Shown one piece after another: positions 1-7,447 of a DNA stretch of 42,267 nucleotides (position 1 is the stretch's first letter; each line of letters starts with the position of its first letter). The stretch is from positions 1 to 42,267 of the forward strand of contig JAKSLN010000009.1 in assembly GCA_024401165.1 (NCBI GenBank), read 5' to 3'. Both the position numbers and the translations under genes were made by a program. This stretch comes from Bacteroidaceae bacterium (GTDB lineage: Bacteria > Bacteroidota > Bacteroidia > Bacteroidales > Bacteroidaceae). The notes below the pieces were generated by a model. It was given only the letters and a program-made list of their open reading frames with translations. It was not told the origin of the DNA and did no database searches.

Positions 1-89
1 GAAATTACCGCTGCGCCTTTTGAAAAATCCCGCAGCGCCTTTTAACCGGCTGGCCTAGGCCAGCCGGTTGCTTTATGCAGCGCCTTTTA
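1..89. repeat. GCGCCTTTT triple repeat around a 26-bp perfect palindrome
   Basis: The 9-mer GCGCCTTTT occurs at 13-21, 35-43 and 80-88. The last two are part of a longer shared GCAGCGCCTTTTA (32-44 and 77-89). Between them lies a perfect 26-bp palindrome, 44-69, with 12-bp GC-rich arms (AACCGGCTGGCC) and TA in the centre. The third repeat overlaps the stop codon of the MFS gene. The palindrome could be a terminator for that minus-strand gene, but there is no clear U-tract on the minus side (AAAAGG follows), so it may be a REP-like element or a protein-binding site. The window edge hides what lies upstream. Confidence 0.6.
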
Positions 90-1295
90 TTTTGAGACCT
101 TAAGCCTTTCAAAATTTCCCCGCACGACAAAACAGAAAACGCCGAGCGCCATGAGATGCGCTAAGGCCATCATCCAAAACGAAGCATCATAACTAAAAAA
201 TTCGGCAACCGAACCACCCAGCAAAATGCCGAGCCCCATACCCAGATCCCAGGACGTCAAGATGGTACTGTTTGCCGTACCTCGCTCGTTTTTCTTGGCA
301 ATGGAGATAATCATGTTTTGAAAGGCTGGCCAGATGTGACCGTTGCCCAGTCCAATCAGGACAGCCGAAGCATAATAACCCACCATGGAGGGCCATGCTA
401 TGAAAATAACATAACCTAACGTAGAAAGCACGACACCAATTGTTGCATTCTGCGTCAACTTACCTTCTCGTAAAGAACGGTTCCCGATAAGGCGCGAAAC
501 AATAAGACCGATGCTAAGTATCAAGAAGTAAGTACCCGTTCCGCTCGTTATGCCCAGCTTCTCCTTACCATAAATTGCGAGGTAATTGCTTAAAACACCC
601 CAACAGAAGCCAAAGAAACACACGTTAAGCGCAAGGAACCAACCGCGTGTCAGAAAAAAACGGTCAAGCGAAACACGAGGCGTTTGCAGCCCGCCCGTTT
701 TTCTATCTGAAGCAATTGTGCTAGTAGTTACTTCTTTTGAATAATTTATACAATACGAACTCAACAAGCCGATGGCGGCAATGCCAAAGGCAATCCAGAA
801 CAACAAATAAAAATTGTGGGTGTTATCGTAAATAAAGATGCCAAGCATCGGTGCAATGGCAGATGCTAGATTGTTGCTAAGTCCATAGTATCCAATACCT
901 TCGTTTCGACGAGAAGATGGTAACACATCAATTGCCATGGTGCTATTTGCAACCGTGGCAGCACCAAAAGGACCACCATGCAAAGTGCGGACGACAGCAA
1001 AAAGCAACAAACTTTCAGCAAGAAGATACCCTCCAAAAAACAGGAAATTTATGAGCAAGCATAGAAGCAGGACCTTCTTGCGAGGAAAACTGTCGACCAT
1101 GAAGCCGCTGAACGGACGCGTCATAAGGGCAACCATCGTATAGCCCGAAAGTACAAGGCCAATCGTCTCCTTTGTTGCCCCAAATGTCTCACTCAAATAA
1201 AGAGGAAGCAATGGAGTAAGCAGATAAAGAGAAAGGAACAAAGTGAAGTTCGTGAACATCACCTTATTATAATTAGCATTCCACAGTTTTTCCAT
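87..1295 (-). CDS. MFS transporter, probable exporter
   Basis: This is a major facilitator superfamily inner-membrane protein of about 400 residues with roughly twelve hydrophobic segments, the usual family length. Near the N-terminus, LPLYLSETFGATKETIGLVL followed by a membrane segment and a loop with RPFSGFMVDSFPRKK matches the MFS loop 2-3 signature (D-R/K-rich). The open frame extends to an ATG at 1316. I chose the ATG at 1295 (MEKLWNANYNK) because a TAAATTTG -7 box at 1318-1325 would place the transcript start at or inside the upstream ATG, and the KLWN start is typical of these proteins. The substrate cannot be told from sequence. The gene is divergent from ridA and has no obvious operon partner. 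Confidence 0.85.
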   Translation of the reverse strand: MEKLWNANYNKVMFTNFTLFLSLYLLTPLLPLYLSETFGATKETIGLVLSGYTMVALMTRPFSGFMVDSFPRKKVLLLCLLINFLFFGGYLLAESLLLFAVVRTLHGGPFGAATVANSTMAIDVLPSSRRNEGIGYYGLSNNLASAIAPMLGIFIYDNTHNFYLLFWIAFGIAAIGLLSSYCINYSKEVTTSTIASDRKTGGLQTPRVSLDRFFLTRGWFLALNVCFFGFCWGVLSNYLAIYGKEKLGITSGTGTYFLILSIGLIVSRLIGNRSLREGKLTQNATIGVVLSTLGYVIFIAWPSMVGYYASAVLIGLGNGHIWPAFQNMIISIAKKNERGTANSTILTSWDLGMGLGILLGGSVAEFFSYDASFWMMALAHLMALGVFCFVVRGNFERLKVSK

Positions 1296-1317
1296 AATAC
1301 CTATCCAATTGAGCATG

Positions 1318-1325
1318 CAAATTTA
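1318..1325 (-). promoter_or_regulatory. Bacteroidetes -7 box for the MFS gene
   Basis: On the minus strand this reads TAAATTTG, a full match to TAnnTTTG. A possible -33 TTTG (plus-strand CAAA at 1349-1352) is 23 bp away, slightly too far. The box favours the downstream ATG at 1295. Confidence 0.45.
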
Positions 1326-1430
1326 CGGAATAATCACAGAAAGATGAACAAATCGGCAACAAAATGCTTTAAAACACGTTCGTTGCTTCTTTTTTTGTCG
1401 CCGAATGGCACATATTTAATTATAAATATG

Positions 1431-1438
1431 TAAATTTG
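1431..1438 (+). promoter_or_regulatory. Bacteroidetes -7 box for ridA
   Basis: TAAATTTG matches the TAnnTTTG consensus and lies about 40 nt upstream of the ridA ATG. No TTG is found at the expected 19-21 bp spacing, so only half of the promoter is supported. Confidence 0.45.
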
Positions 1439-1479
1439 CAAATAACAATCGATCGACAACTAATAACTAATAGATCATC

Positions 1480-1851
1480 ATGAAACAAATCAGCACCCAG
1501 AAAGCACCCGCAGCCATCGGTCCCTATAGCCAGGCTATCGTAATTGGCAACCTTGTATTTTGCAGCGGTCAATTGCCTGCAGACCCAGAGACCGGCGACC
1601 TGGCAGTCGGCATCGAAGCACAAGCTCACCAGGCACTTACCAACGTAAAGAACCTGCTTGAAGCTGCCGGAACAAGCATCGACAACGTCGTAAAGACAAC
1701 CGTCTTCCTAGCAGACATGGGCGACTTCGCAACCGTCAACGGAATCTATGCACAGTATTTTACAGAACCATATCCCGCTCGTTCTGCCGTTGCCGTAAAG
1801 ACTCTTCCCAAAGGCGCGCTAATCGAGGTTGAAGTCATTGCCGAAAAATAA
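1480..1851 (+). CDS. ridA: RidA family reactive intermediate (enamine/imine) deaminase
   Basis: The protein has 123 residues, full length for the YjgF/YER057c/UK114 family. It hydrolyses reactive 2-aminoacrylate and related enamines made by PLP enzymes to 2-keto acids and ammonia, in the cytoplasm, as a trimer. The family landmarks are all present: AAIGPYSQA (11-19), FCSGQLPADPETG (27-39), the substrate-binding Arg101 in YPARSAV, and the C-terminal KGALIEVEVIA with Glu116. A -7 box lies upstream. Five bases after its stop the VanW-domain gene begins, so the two are probably co-transcribed with mgtC. No threonine dehydratase gene is adjacent, so the source of the damaging enamine is not shown here. 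Confidence 0.95.
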   Translation: MKQISTQKAPAAIGPYSQAIVIGNLVFCSGQLPADPETGDLAVGIEAQAHQALTNVKNLLEAAGTSIDNVVKTTVFLADMGDFATVNGIYAQYFTEPYPARSAVAVKTLPKGALIEVEVIAEK

Positions 1852-1856
1852 GACAA

Positions 1857-2672
1857 ATGGCAAGGCGAAACTTCTGTGAACTGGGTCGATGGGCGTATAA
1901 CCTATCGACCTTGAAGCAGATATGCCAAAGGCATCTCAGCAACGCAATCCGCAAGAACCACTTTGCATCAACCAAAGAAACAGTTCCCCACCCTGTCCTC
2001 GTCCACGAGCACAGTAGCGACATGATTAAGCGCGGTCCAGGCATTGACGAGTTGCTGCAACAAAACAAAGCTGACAACATTCGCCTGGCATGCAGCCGCC
2101 TCAACGGACTTATCATCCATCCGGGCGAGTCTTTCTCCTTTTGGCACTATGTCGGAAAGACGTCACGACGTAACGGTTTCAAGGAGGGACGTGTGATAAT
2201 CAACGGAAAACTGGTAAGAGGAACAGGAGGCGGCCTGTGCAACCTGGCCAACACAATCCATTTGCTCGTGATGCATAGTCCCCTGACAATCACAGAACTG
2301 CACCACCATTCGGATGCACTTGCCCCCGATCCCGGAGGAAAGCGAACGCCCTATAGCGCTGGCACGTCCGTCAACTACAACTACATTGATTTCCGGTTCA
2401 AAAACACAACCGAGCAAGACGTCCAATTGCTTACGTGGTGTGAAGGAGACTGCTTGCATGCAGAATTGCGAACTACGGCAGAATTTCCCTACAACTATCA
2501 AATCATAGAGCGAGACCACCGCTTCCAAAAAGAGGAAGACGGAAATTACTATCGCGTCTCGACCATCTACCGGCAAACGCTATCGAAAAAGGATGGCAAA
2601 GTGATTGGAGAAGAAATAAAATGGCGCAACCATTCAAAAGTGATGTTTGACCCATCCCTGTTACAACAATGA
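1857..2672 (+). CDS. VanW family protein
   Basis: This 271-residue protein carries a VanW-like domain from about residue 80 to 210. Hallmarks are GESFSFW at about 87, the Gly-rich GTGGGLCNLANTIH stretch at about 118-131 and a later HSDA / YNYIDFRF region. No signal peptide or membrane segment is evident. VanW proteins occur in vancomycin-resistance clusters and in many Firmicutes cell-wall proteins, but the biochemical function of the domain is unknown. Presence alone does not imply glycopeptide resistance, and no VanHAX genes are nearby. The 3' end overlaps the mgtC start by four bases (ATGA), implying translational coupling. Confidence 0.85.
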   Translation: MARRNFCELGRWAYNLSTLKQICQRHLSNAIRKNHFASTKETVPHPVLVHEHSSDMIKRGPGIDELLQQNKADNIRLACSRLNGLIIHPGESFSFWHYVGKTSRRNGFKEGRVIINGKLVRGTGGGLCNLANTIHLLVMHSPLTITELHHHSDALAPDPGGKRTPYSAGTSVNYNYIDFRFKNTTEQDVQLLTWCEGDCLHAELRTTAEFPYNYQIIERDHRFQKEEDGNYYRVSTIYRQTLSKKDGKVIGEEIKWRNHSKVMFDPSLLQQ

Positions 2673-3382
2673 ACGAAATTATAGAACTCATAAACGACCC
2701 TGGCGTTAATCCGGTGGGAGCTATCTACAAACTCCTGCTGAGCCTTTTGCTCGGAGCCGTTGTCGGATTAGAACGACGACACAAAGGACAGATTGCCGGC
2801 ATGCGCACTTTCGCACTCATCTCTATGGGTGCAACGCTGGCCATGCTCGTCAGCATTTACATCCCTCAAGTCTATCTCGGACTGAAAAACGGAGACCCCG
2901 GACGCATTGCAGCACAAGTTATTTCAGGAATCGGTTTCCTCGGTGCCGGCGCCATCATCCAGATGAAAGGTGCCGTTCGAGGACTGACTACGGCCGCAGG
3001 CATCTGGATGACTGCCTGTATCGGCCTTGCCGTTGGTGCGGGCATGTACCTCGTTGCCACAGCAAGTTGCCTGCTCATTATCTTTGTCCTCGTGCTTCTC
3101 GAATATTGCGAAAAACATTGGTTGAAAGGCGGAGAAGCAAAGATTGTGCGACTGAAAGTCAACAGCATAGTTACGGACATCGAACCTTACAAGGACTGCT
3201 TCAGCAAGTATAACGTCCACGTTAGCGATGTCTTCTTTCGCTATGATTATACGGCAAATGTCTCTACCATAAATTTCATGGTTAGAAGCCAAAGCAACAC
3301 AAAGTTTGCCGAACTGTTTGGCGAAATGAGACACATCGGCGAAGTCCATTCGCTTACCCTCACAAACGAAGTAAACAACTAA
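2669..3382 (+). CDS. MgtC/SapB family inner-membrane protein
   Basis: This is a 237-residue protein. The first ~145 residues are the MgtC/SapB membrane domain: LLGAVVGLERRHKGQIAGMR (about 30-49), then a segment with ISGIGFLGAGAII, RGLTTAAGIWMTACIGLAVG and two more hydrophobic helices. The remaining ~90 residues are a soluble cytoplasmic domain of ACT-like size. In Salmonella, MgtC is needed for growth at low magnesium and in macrophages and acts on the F-type ATPase. Many bacterial homologues are of unknown function. The start overlaps the VanW-domain stop by four bases (ATGA). Confidence 0.9.
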   Translation: MNEIIELINDPGVNPVGAIYKLLLSLLLGAVVGLERRHKGQIAGMRTFALISMGATLAMLVSIYIPQVYLGLKNGDPGRIAAQVISGIGFLGAGAIIQMKGAVRGLTTAAGIWMTACIGLAVGAGMYLVATASCLLIIFVLVLLEYCEKHWLKGGEAKIVRLKVNSIVTDIEPYKDCFSKYNVHVSDVFFRYDYTANVSTINFMVRSQSNTKFAELFGEMRHIGEVHSLTLTNEVNN

Positions 3383-3397
3383 AAATCTTACTACTAC

Positions 3398-6300
3398 ATG
3401 AAAATAACTAAAGCATTACTGAGTCTGCTTATTTGTTTGTTTACCTGTCTTCCCTCAAGGGCAGACAAGACCGACGCTTACTTTTCTGCCTCTGCCGACA
3501 AGGCAAAATTTTTCGGAATAAAATTCAAGGGTGGAAACGTCTACATTGGCGAAGGAGACAACGTGGGAAATCTGCTCATCACAAGAAGCAGTTTAAAGAC
3601 GGCCTGGGCGTTGATTGGTTCCAAGGACGACTTCAAGATGATGGACAAGAGCGGATACTATGTTAGCGTGAAGAATGCCACCGCTACCAACGGACAAACT
3701 TCGGATTTATGCTACACCGTAAAAAAAGAGGAACAAGGCGCAAACTTTACGCTTATCGCTAATGCAGACGGTTCCTTCGAGATAGCGCGAAAAGGGCAAA
3801 CTGGCAAGACCTTCAATCCATGGGGAGGCATGAAGGAGGGCATGAGCATCGGCTTCTGGAATGCAGGCGACAGCAACAACAAGCTCTACCTCATTGACGA
3901 GGCCGAAATGGTTTCGCCAGACTATCTTGGCATCGCCGGAGGAAACAGACCGACCGACATCAGCAAGCTGAGTCTTTGGTACGACTTTCCCGGCACCATG
4001 GGCGAAAGCGGACATCCCTGGATGGAATACGGTCTGCCCTTGGGCAACGGACAGATTGGCGCAACCCTCATGGGCGGCATCAAAGTTGATGAAATCCAGC
4101 TTAATGAGAAGACCCTCTACAACGGAACGGCAACCGACTGGGGCGAACACGGAACATACGCCAATCTTGCTTCAATTTTGGTTAGCGACATGGCAGAAAT
4201 AGGAAGCACCAAAGAGTCCGGCAAACCCATCACAAACTACACCCGATACCTCGACATCGAGAAGGGCGTTGCCGGCGTTGATTTCACGAGTAAGGACGGA
4301 ACACATTTCAGCAGAAGATATCTGACCTCTGCGCCTCACAAAGTCTTGGTTGCCCGTTATGCCGCAGAAGGCCCGGAGAAGCTCCATCTGCGTTTCTCCT
4401 ACTCCCCCGATGCCTACATCAACGCTTCAAAAGTTACTTACAAAGAAAACTCAGCAACCTTCGGAGGCAAGTTGAAGGCCGTCGAATACAGCACCGAAAT
4501 GCGCATCGTTCCCACAGGAGGTTCCTTGGAGACAACGAACGAAGGAATTGAAGTGAAAGACGCAAGCGAGATTGTCCTCTTCATGACGGTCTCAACAAAC
4601 TTCAACGACAACTACACATCATTTACACACGGAACAAGAGCGCAGGTAGCAAGCCGGAATAGCGAGATTCTCGACAACGCAATCAACGATGGCTGGGACA
4701 AGATATACGATGCACACGTTCAGCAGTTCTCTGGACTGATGGGACGCGTGGATTTACAACTTGGCAGCTCAGCCAGTTCAAAGACGACAAAAGACCTGGT
4801 GGACTACTATGCCACTTCAACCAACCGTAACAAGGCGGCAGGCCTCTTCCTCGAACAACTCTATTTCCAGTACGGACGTTACTTGGAGATCAGCTGCAAC
4901 AACATGCCCATCAACGTTCCTGCCAACTTGCAGGGCATCTGGAACGACGACTCCAACACGGGATTCTGGCATTGCGACATCCACGCCGACGTCAACGTCC
5001 AGATGAACTACTGGCCTGCCGAACCAACCAACCTGAGCCAGATGCACATGCCCTTCCTCAACAACATCATCACGCTCTCTCAGGACGAATACAACTACCA
5101 CAAGGTGGCACAACGCTACAAGGACGGCGTTCGCGGTTGGATGCTCCCCACCGAGAACAACATCTTCGGAGGCTGCTCGCAATGGTATGCCTTCCAAATC
5201 AAGACGTTGGCCGCTTGGTATTGTTCACATCTCTGGCAGCACTACCGCTACACGCTCGATAAGGAATTCCTGAAAAGAGCGCTTCCTGCCATGCTTAGGG
5301 CTGCACAGTTCCTGAAGGACATCAGCACAAAGGCACCAAACGGAACATACTACGTGGCCGACGAATACTCACCCGAACATGGACCCAGCGGACACTCTAC
5401 GGCGTTTGCACAGCAGAACACGACGGAGGTTGTCCGTAGCATCATCGAGGGTGCAGAAGCCCTTGGCGAAGAGTCTCCCATTTCAAATAAAGACTACGAG
5501 GAGATGAAGGCATTCTACGAAGTGCTTGACAAGGGTCTTCACACCGAGACCTACGAGAACAAGACCTGCCTGAGCGAATGGGCAGACCTCAAACTCAATT
5601 CGCAGAACGATGCCGCCAGTCACCGCCACCTCAGTCACCTCATGGCACTCTACCCCTACGGCCAGGTCTCCGGTTTCAGTAGCGATGCCCAGGAGAAGAA
5701 GCTCTTCAAGGCTGCCGTAAACTCGCTGCACGTCCGAAACGCAACCGACGTGACCGGATGGTCGGGCGGTTGGAAGGTCAACCTGCACGCCCGTGCCCTC
5801 GAAGGCGACGAAGCACGCAAGGTCTTTGCCCTCATGCTGAAGCACAGTCAAAGCTACGTCATTGCCATGTCTGGTCAGGGAGGATGCTACTACAACCTGT
5901 GGGACGCCCATTCACCCTTTCAGATCGACGGAAACTTCGGGTACACGAGTGGCGTGGCAGAGATGCTCCTTCAGAGCTACGACGGCGACATACACCTTTT
6001 GCCAGCACTTCCTTCCGGTTGGAGAGAAGGACATGTTTATGGCCTGAAAGCCGTTGGCGACTTTACCGTCGATCAAGAATGGAGTTCCGGCTACTTTACC
6101 TCTGCACGTATTGTTAACAACCATGGGCAACCCCTGACCCTCACCGTAGGCAAGATGCCGAAGGGCAAAACCATCAAAGCCATGGTCAACGGAATAGAGA
6201 GAAAGATTGAGCGCCACGAGGACGGTCGATTCAGCATCCCCACAGCAACAGCAGGAGAAGTAGTCGAAATCAGCGTCGTTAGCGCAGACGAAGTGGGCAT

Positions 6301-6415
6301 CACGCTGCCAAACGCAAGCAAGCCGAACGACAGCGTTTACAACCTGAACGGGCAAAAGGTGGACAAGGCATACCACGGAGTAATTGTAAAAGAAAACAAG
6401 AAAATACTAAATTAA
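3398..6415 (+). CDS. Secreted GH95 glycosidase (alpha-L-fucosidase / alpha-L-galactosidase type)
   Basis: This 1005-residue enzyme should remove alpha-linked L-fucose or L-galactose from glycans by inversion. A signal peptide (1-22, cleavage after SRA) exports it. Residues ~25-175 form an extra beta-rich domain I cannot name. GH95 proper starts at about 190 (SLWYDFPG, LPLGNGQIGATLMGG, NEKTLYNG), continues into the alpha/alpha barrel, and ends in a beta domain at about 870. The probable acid is Glu660 in YSPEHG, and Asp844 lies in FQIDGNFG. In Bifidobacterium AfcA two asparagines of an NxN motif contribute to catalysis. Here the pattern is Asp531-Val-Asn533, so the first is Asp. The last ~25 residues (VYNLNGQKV...) resemble tails on secreted Prevotella proteins. 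It starts 15 bases after mgtC, but no SusC/D genes are nearby. Confidence 0.93.
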   Translation: MKITKALLSLLICLFTCLPSRADKTDAYFSASADKAKFFGIKFKGGNVYIGEGDNVGNLLITRSSLKTAWALIGSKDDFKMMDKSGYYVSVKNATATNGQTSDLCYTVKKEEQGANFTLIANADGSFEIARKGQTGKTFNPWGGMKEGMSIGFWNAGDSNNKLYLIDEAEMVSPDYLGIAGGNRPTDISKLSLWYDFPGTMGESGHPWMEYGLPLGNGQIGATLMGGIKVDEIQLNEKTLYNGTATDWGEHGTYANLASILVSDMAEIGSTKESGKPITNYTRYLDIEKGVAGVDFTSKDGTHFSRRYLTSAPHKVLVARYAAEGPEKLHLRFSYSPDAYINASKVTYKENSATFGGKLKAVEYSTEMRIVPTGGSLETTNEGIEVKDASEIVLFMTVSTNFNDNYTSFTHGTRAQVASRNSEILDNAINDGWDKIYDAHVQQFSGLMGRVDLQLGSSASSKTTKDLVDYYATSTNRNKAAGLFLEQLYFQYGRYLEISCNNMPINVPANLQGIWNDDSNTGFWHCDIHADVNVQMNYWPAEPTNLSQMHMPFLNNIITLSQDEYNYHKVAQRYKDGVRGWMLPTENNIFGGCSQWYAFQIKTLAAWYCSHLWQHYRYTLDKEFLKRALPAMLRAAQFLKDISTKAPNGTYYVADEYSPEHGPSGHSTAFAQQNTTEVVRSIIEGAEALGEESPISNKDYEEMKAFYEVLDKGLHTETYENKTCLSEWADLKLNSQNDAASHRHLSHLMALYPYGQVSGFSSDAQEKKLFKAAVNSLHVRNATDVTGWSGGWKVNLHARALEGDEARKVFALMLKHSQSYVIAMSGQGGCYYNLWDAHSPFQIDGNFGYTSGVAEMLLQSYDGDIHLLPALPSGWREGHVYGLKAVGDFTVDQEWSSGYFTSARIVNNHGQPLTLTVGKMPKGKTIKAMVNGIERKIERHEDGRFSIPTATAGEVVEISVVSADEVGITLPNASKPNDSVYNLNGQKVDKAYHGVIVKENKKILN

Positions 6416-6422
6416 CAGAAAT

Positions 6423-6728
6423 ATGGTAAAGCACATTATTCTCTGGACTTTGAATCCAGAACTTAGCGAAGAAGAAAAAGTAAGTGTAAAGCAAGGAATC
6501 AAGGAAGGTCTAGAAGGCCTCGTTGGCAAAGTACCCGGACTTAAGGACGTTGTTGTCAACGTTGACGGCAGACTGGCAAGTAGCAACTGTGACGTCATGC
6601 TTGATTCCACGCTGGAGAGTGAAGAAGCCCTTAAGGCCTACGCCGTACATCCTTCACACGTTGAAGTTGCGAACACAAAGGTTAGGCCCTACACGGTTCA
6701 ACGTACCTGCCTCGACTTCGAAATCTAA
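6423..6728 (+). CDS. Dabb (stress-responsive A/B barrel) family protein
   Basis: A 101-residue cytoplasmic protein starting MVKHIILWTL, the classic Dabb opening strand, followed by an EEE-rich helix, the VPGLKDVVVNVDG segment, and DVMLDSTLESEEALKAYAVHPSHVEV, which is the second half of the ferredoxin-like barrel. Members form dimeric barrels. Some plant and bacterial relatives are polyketide cyclases or salt-stress proteins, but most have no assigned reaction. It begins seven bases after the GH95 stop and is likely on the same transcript. Confidence 0.9.
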   Translation: MVKHIILWTLNPELSEEEKVSVKQGIKEGLEGLVGKVPGLKDVVVNVDGRLASSNCDVMLDSTLESEEALKAYAVHPSHVEVANTKVRPYTVQRTCLDFEI

Positions 6729-6761
6729 TTTCGTTTCCTATTTTGCAGGCAAACAACACAT

Positions 6762-6811
6762 TATTATAATTAATAGACTTAAAAAATATTATAATTAATA
6801 AACTTAAAACA
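6762..6811 (+). repeat. Tandem 25-bp duplication abutting a start codon
   Basis: Two head-to-tail 25-bp copies, 6762-6786 and 6787-6811, share 23 of 25 bases. Each begins TATTATAATTAATA and ends in an A-rich ACTTAAAA stretch. The second copy ends exactly one base before the ATG of the nitroreductase gene, so the duplication sits in the leader and doubles an A/T-rich, translation-enhancer-like segment. Confidence 0.8.
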
Positions 6812-7438
6812 ATGAAAAAACTAATTGTATGTGCATTCGCACTTATGAGTACTATGGCAACCATGGCACAAGACATTCAACTTCCAGCTGTCAACATGAA
6901 GCAGAAAACCAAGAGCATGATGGAGACCTTGGCATCTCGTCATTCCGTACGTGAATACAGCAACAAAATGTTGAGCAATCAAGACCTGAGCAACCTTTGT
7001 TGGGCAGCTTGCGGACGCAGTCGAGACAATCAGCATCGTACTGCTCCAACGGCAATGAACAAAAAGGAAATCCGCCTCTACGTCTTTACTGCTAAAGGAG
7101 CGTATGAATATCTGCCTGTTGAGAACAAACTGAAACTTGTTGCAAAAGGAGACAACCGCAAGATGATTGCCGGAGGTCAGGAGTTTGCAGCAACAGCTCC
7201 TGTTTCACTCGTCATGGTTATGGACTTCAATCTCTTTGGAAGCACCAACGAACATGCCAAATTGATGACCTGCGTGGATGCCGGAATCGTTTGTGAGAAC
7301 ATCAACTTGTATTGCGAGGCTGCCGGGCTCTGTACAGTACCCCGTGCAACGATGGACGCCGCTGCCATCAGCAAGCTTTTGAATCTTACAGACAAGCAAG
7401 TACCCATCCTGAACAATCCTGTTGGATACGCTAAATAA
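6812..7438 (+). CDS. Exported nitroreductase-fold (SagB/ThcOx-like) flavoprotein
   Basis: A 208-residue protein with a signal peptide (MKKLIVCAFALMSTMATMAQ). The mature part carries the nitroreductase fold: the FMN-binding SRHSVREY (about 43-50), SNLCWAACGRSR, the HRTAPTAMN segment, and the C-terminal EAAGLCTVPRA region. Family members reduce nitro or quinone compounds or oxidise azoline rings, usually with FMN as a dimer. Export of a non-covalent FMN protein is unusual, although signal-bearing members occur in Bacteroidetes. The physiological substrate cannot be inferred. It has no adjacent SagB-type toxin or peptide genes, so a bacteriocin-maturation role is unlikely. It is followed nine bases later by an esterase gene. 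Confidence 0.85.
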   Translation: MKKLIVCAFALMSTMATMAQDIQLPAVNMKQKTKSMMETLASRHSVREYSNKMLSNQDLSNLCWAACGRSRDNQHRTAPTAMNKKEIRLYVFTAKGAYEYLPVENKLKLVAKGDNRKMIAGGQEFAATAPVSLVMVMDFNLFGSTNEHAKLMTCVDAGIVCENINLYCEAAGLCTVPRATMDAAAISKLLNLTDKQVPILNNPVGYAK

Positions 7439-7447
7439 CAACGTTTT

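Noticed and set aside
1857-2672. Vancomycin resistance gene
   Set aside because: VanW domains are widespread; no ligase, dehydrogenase or dipeptidase partner genes are present.
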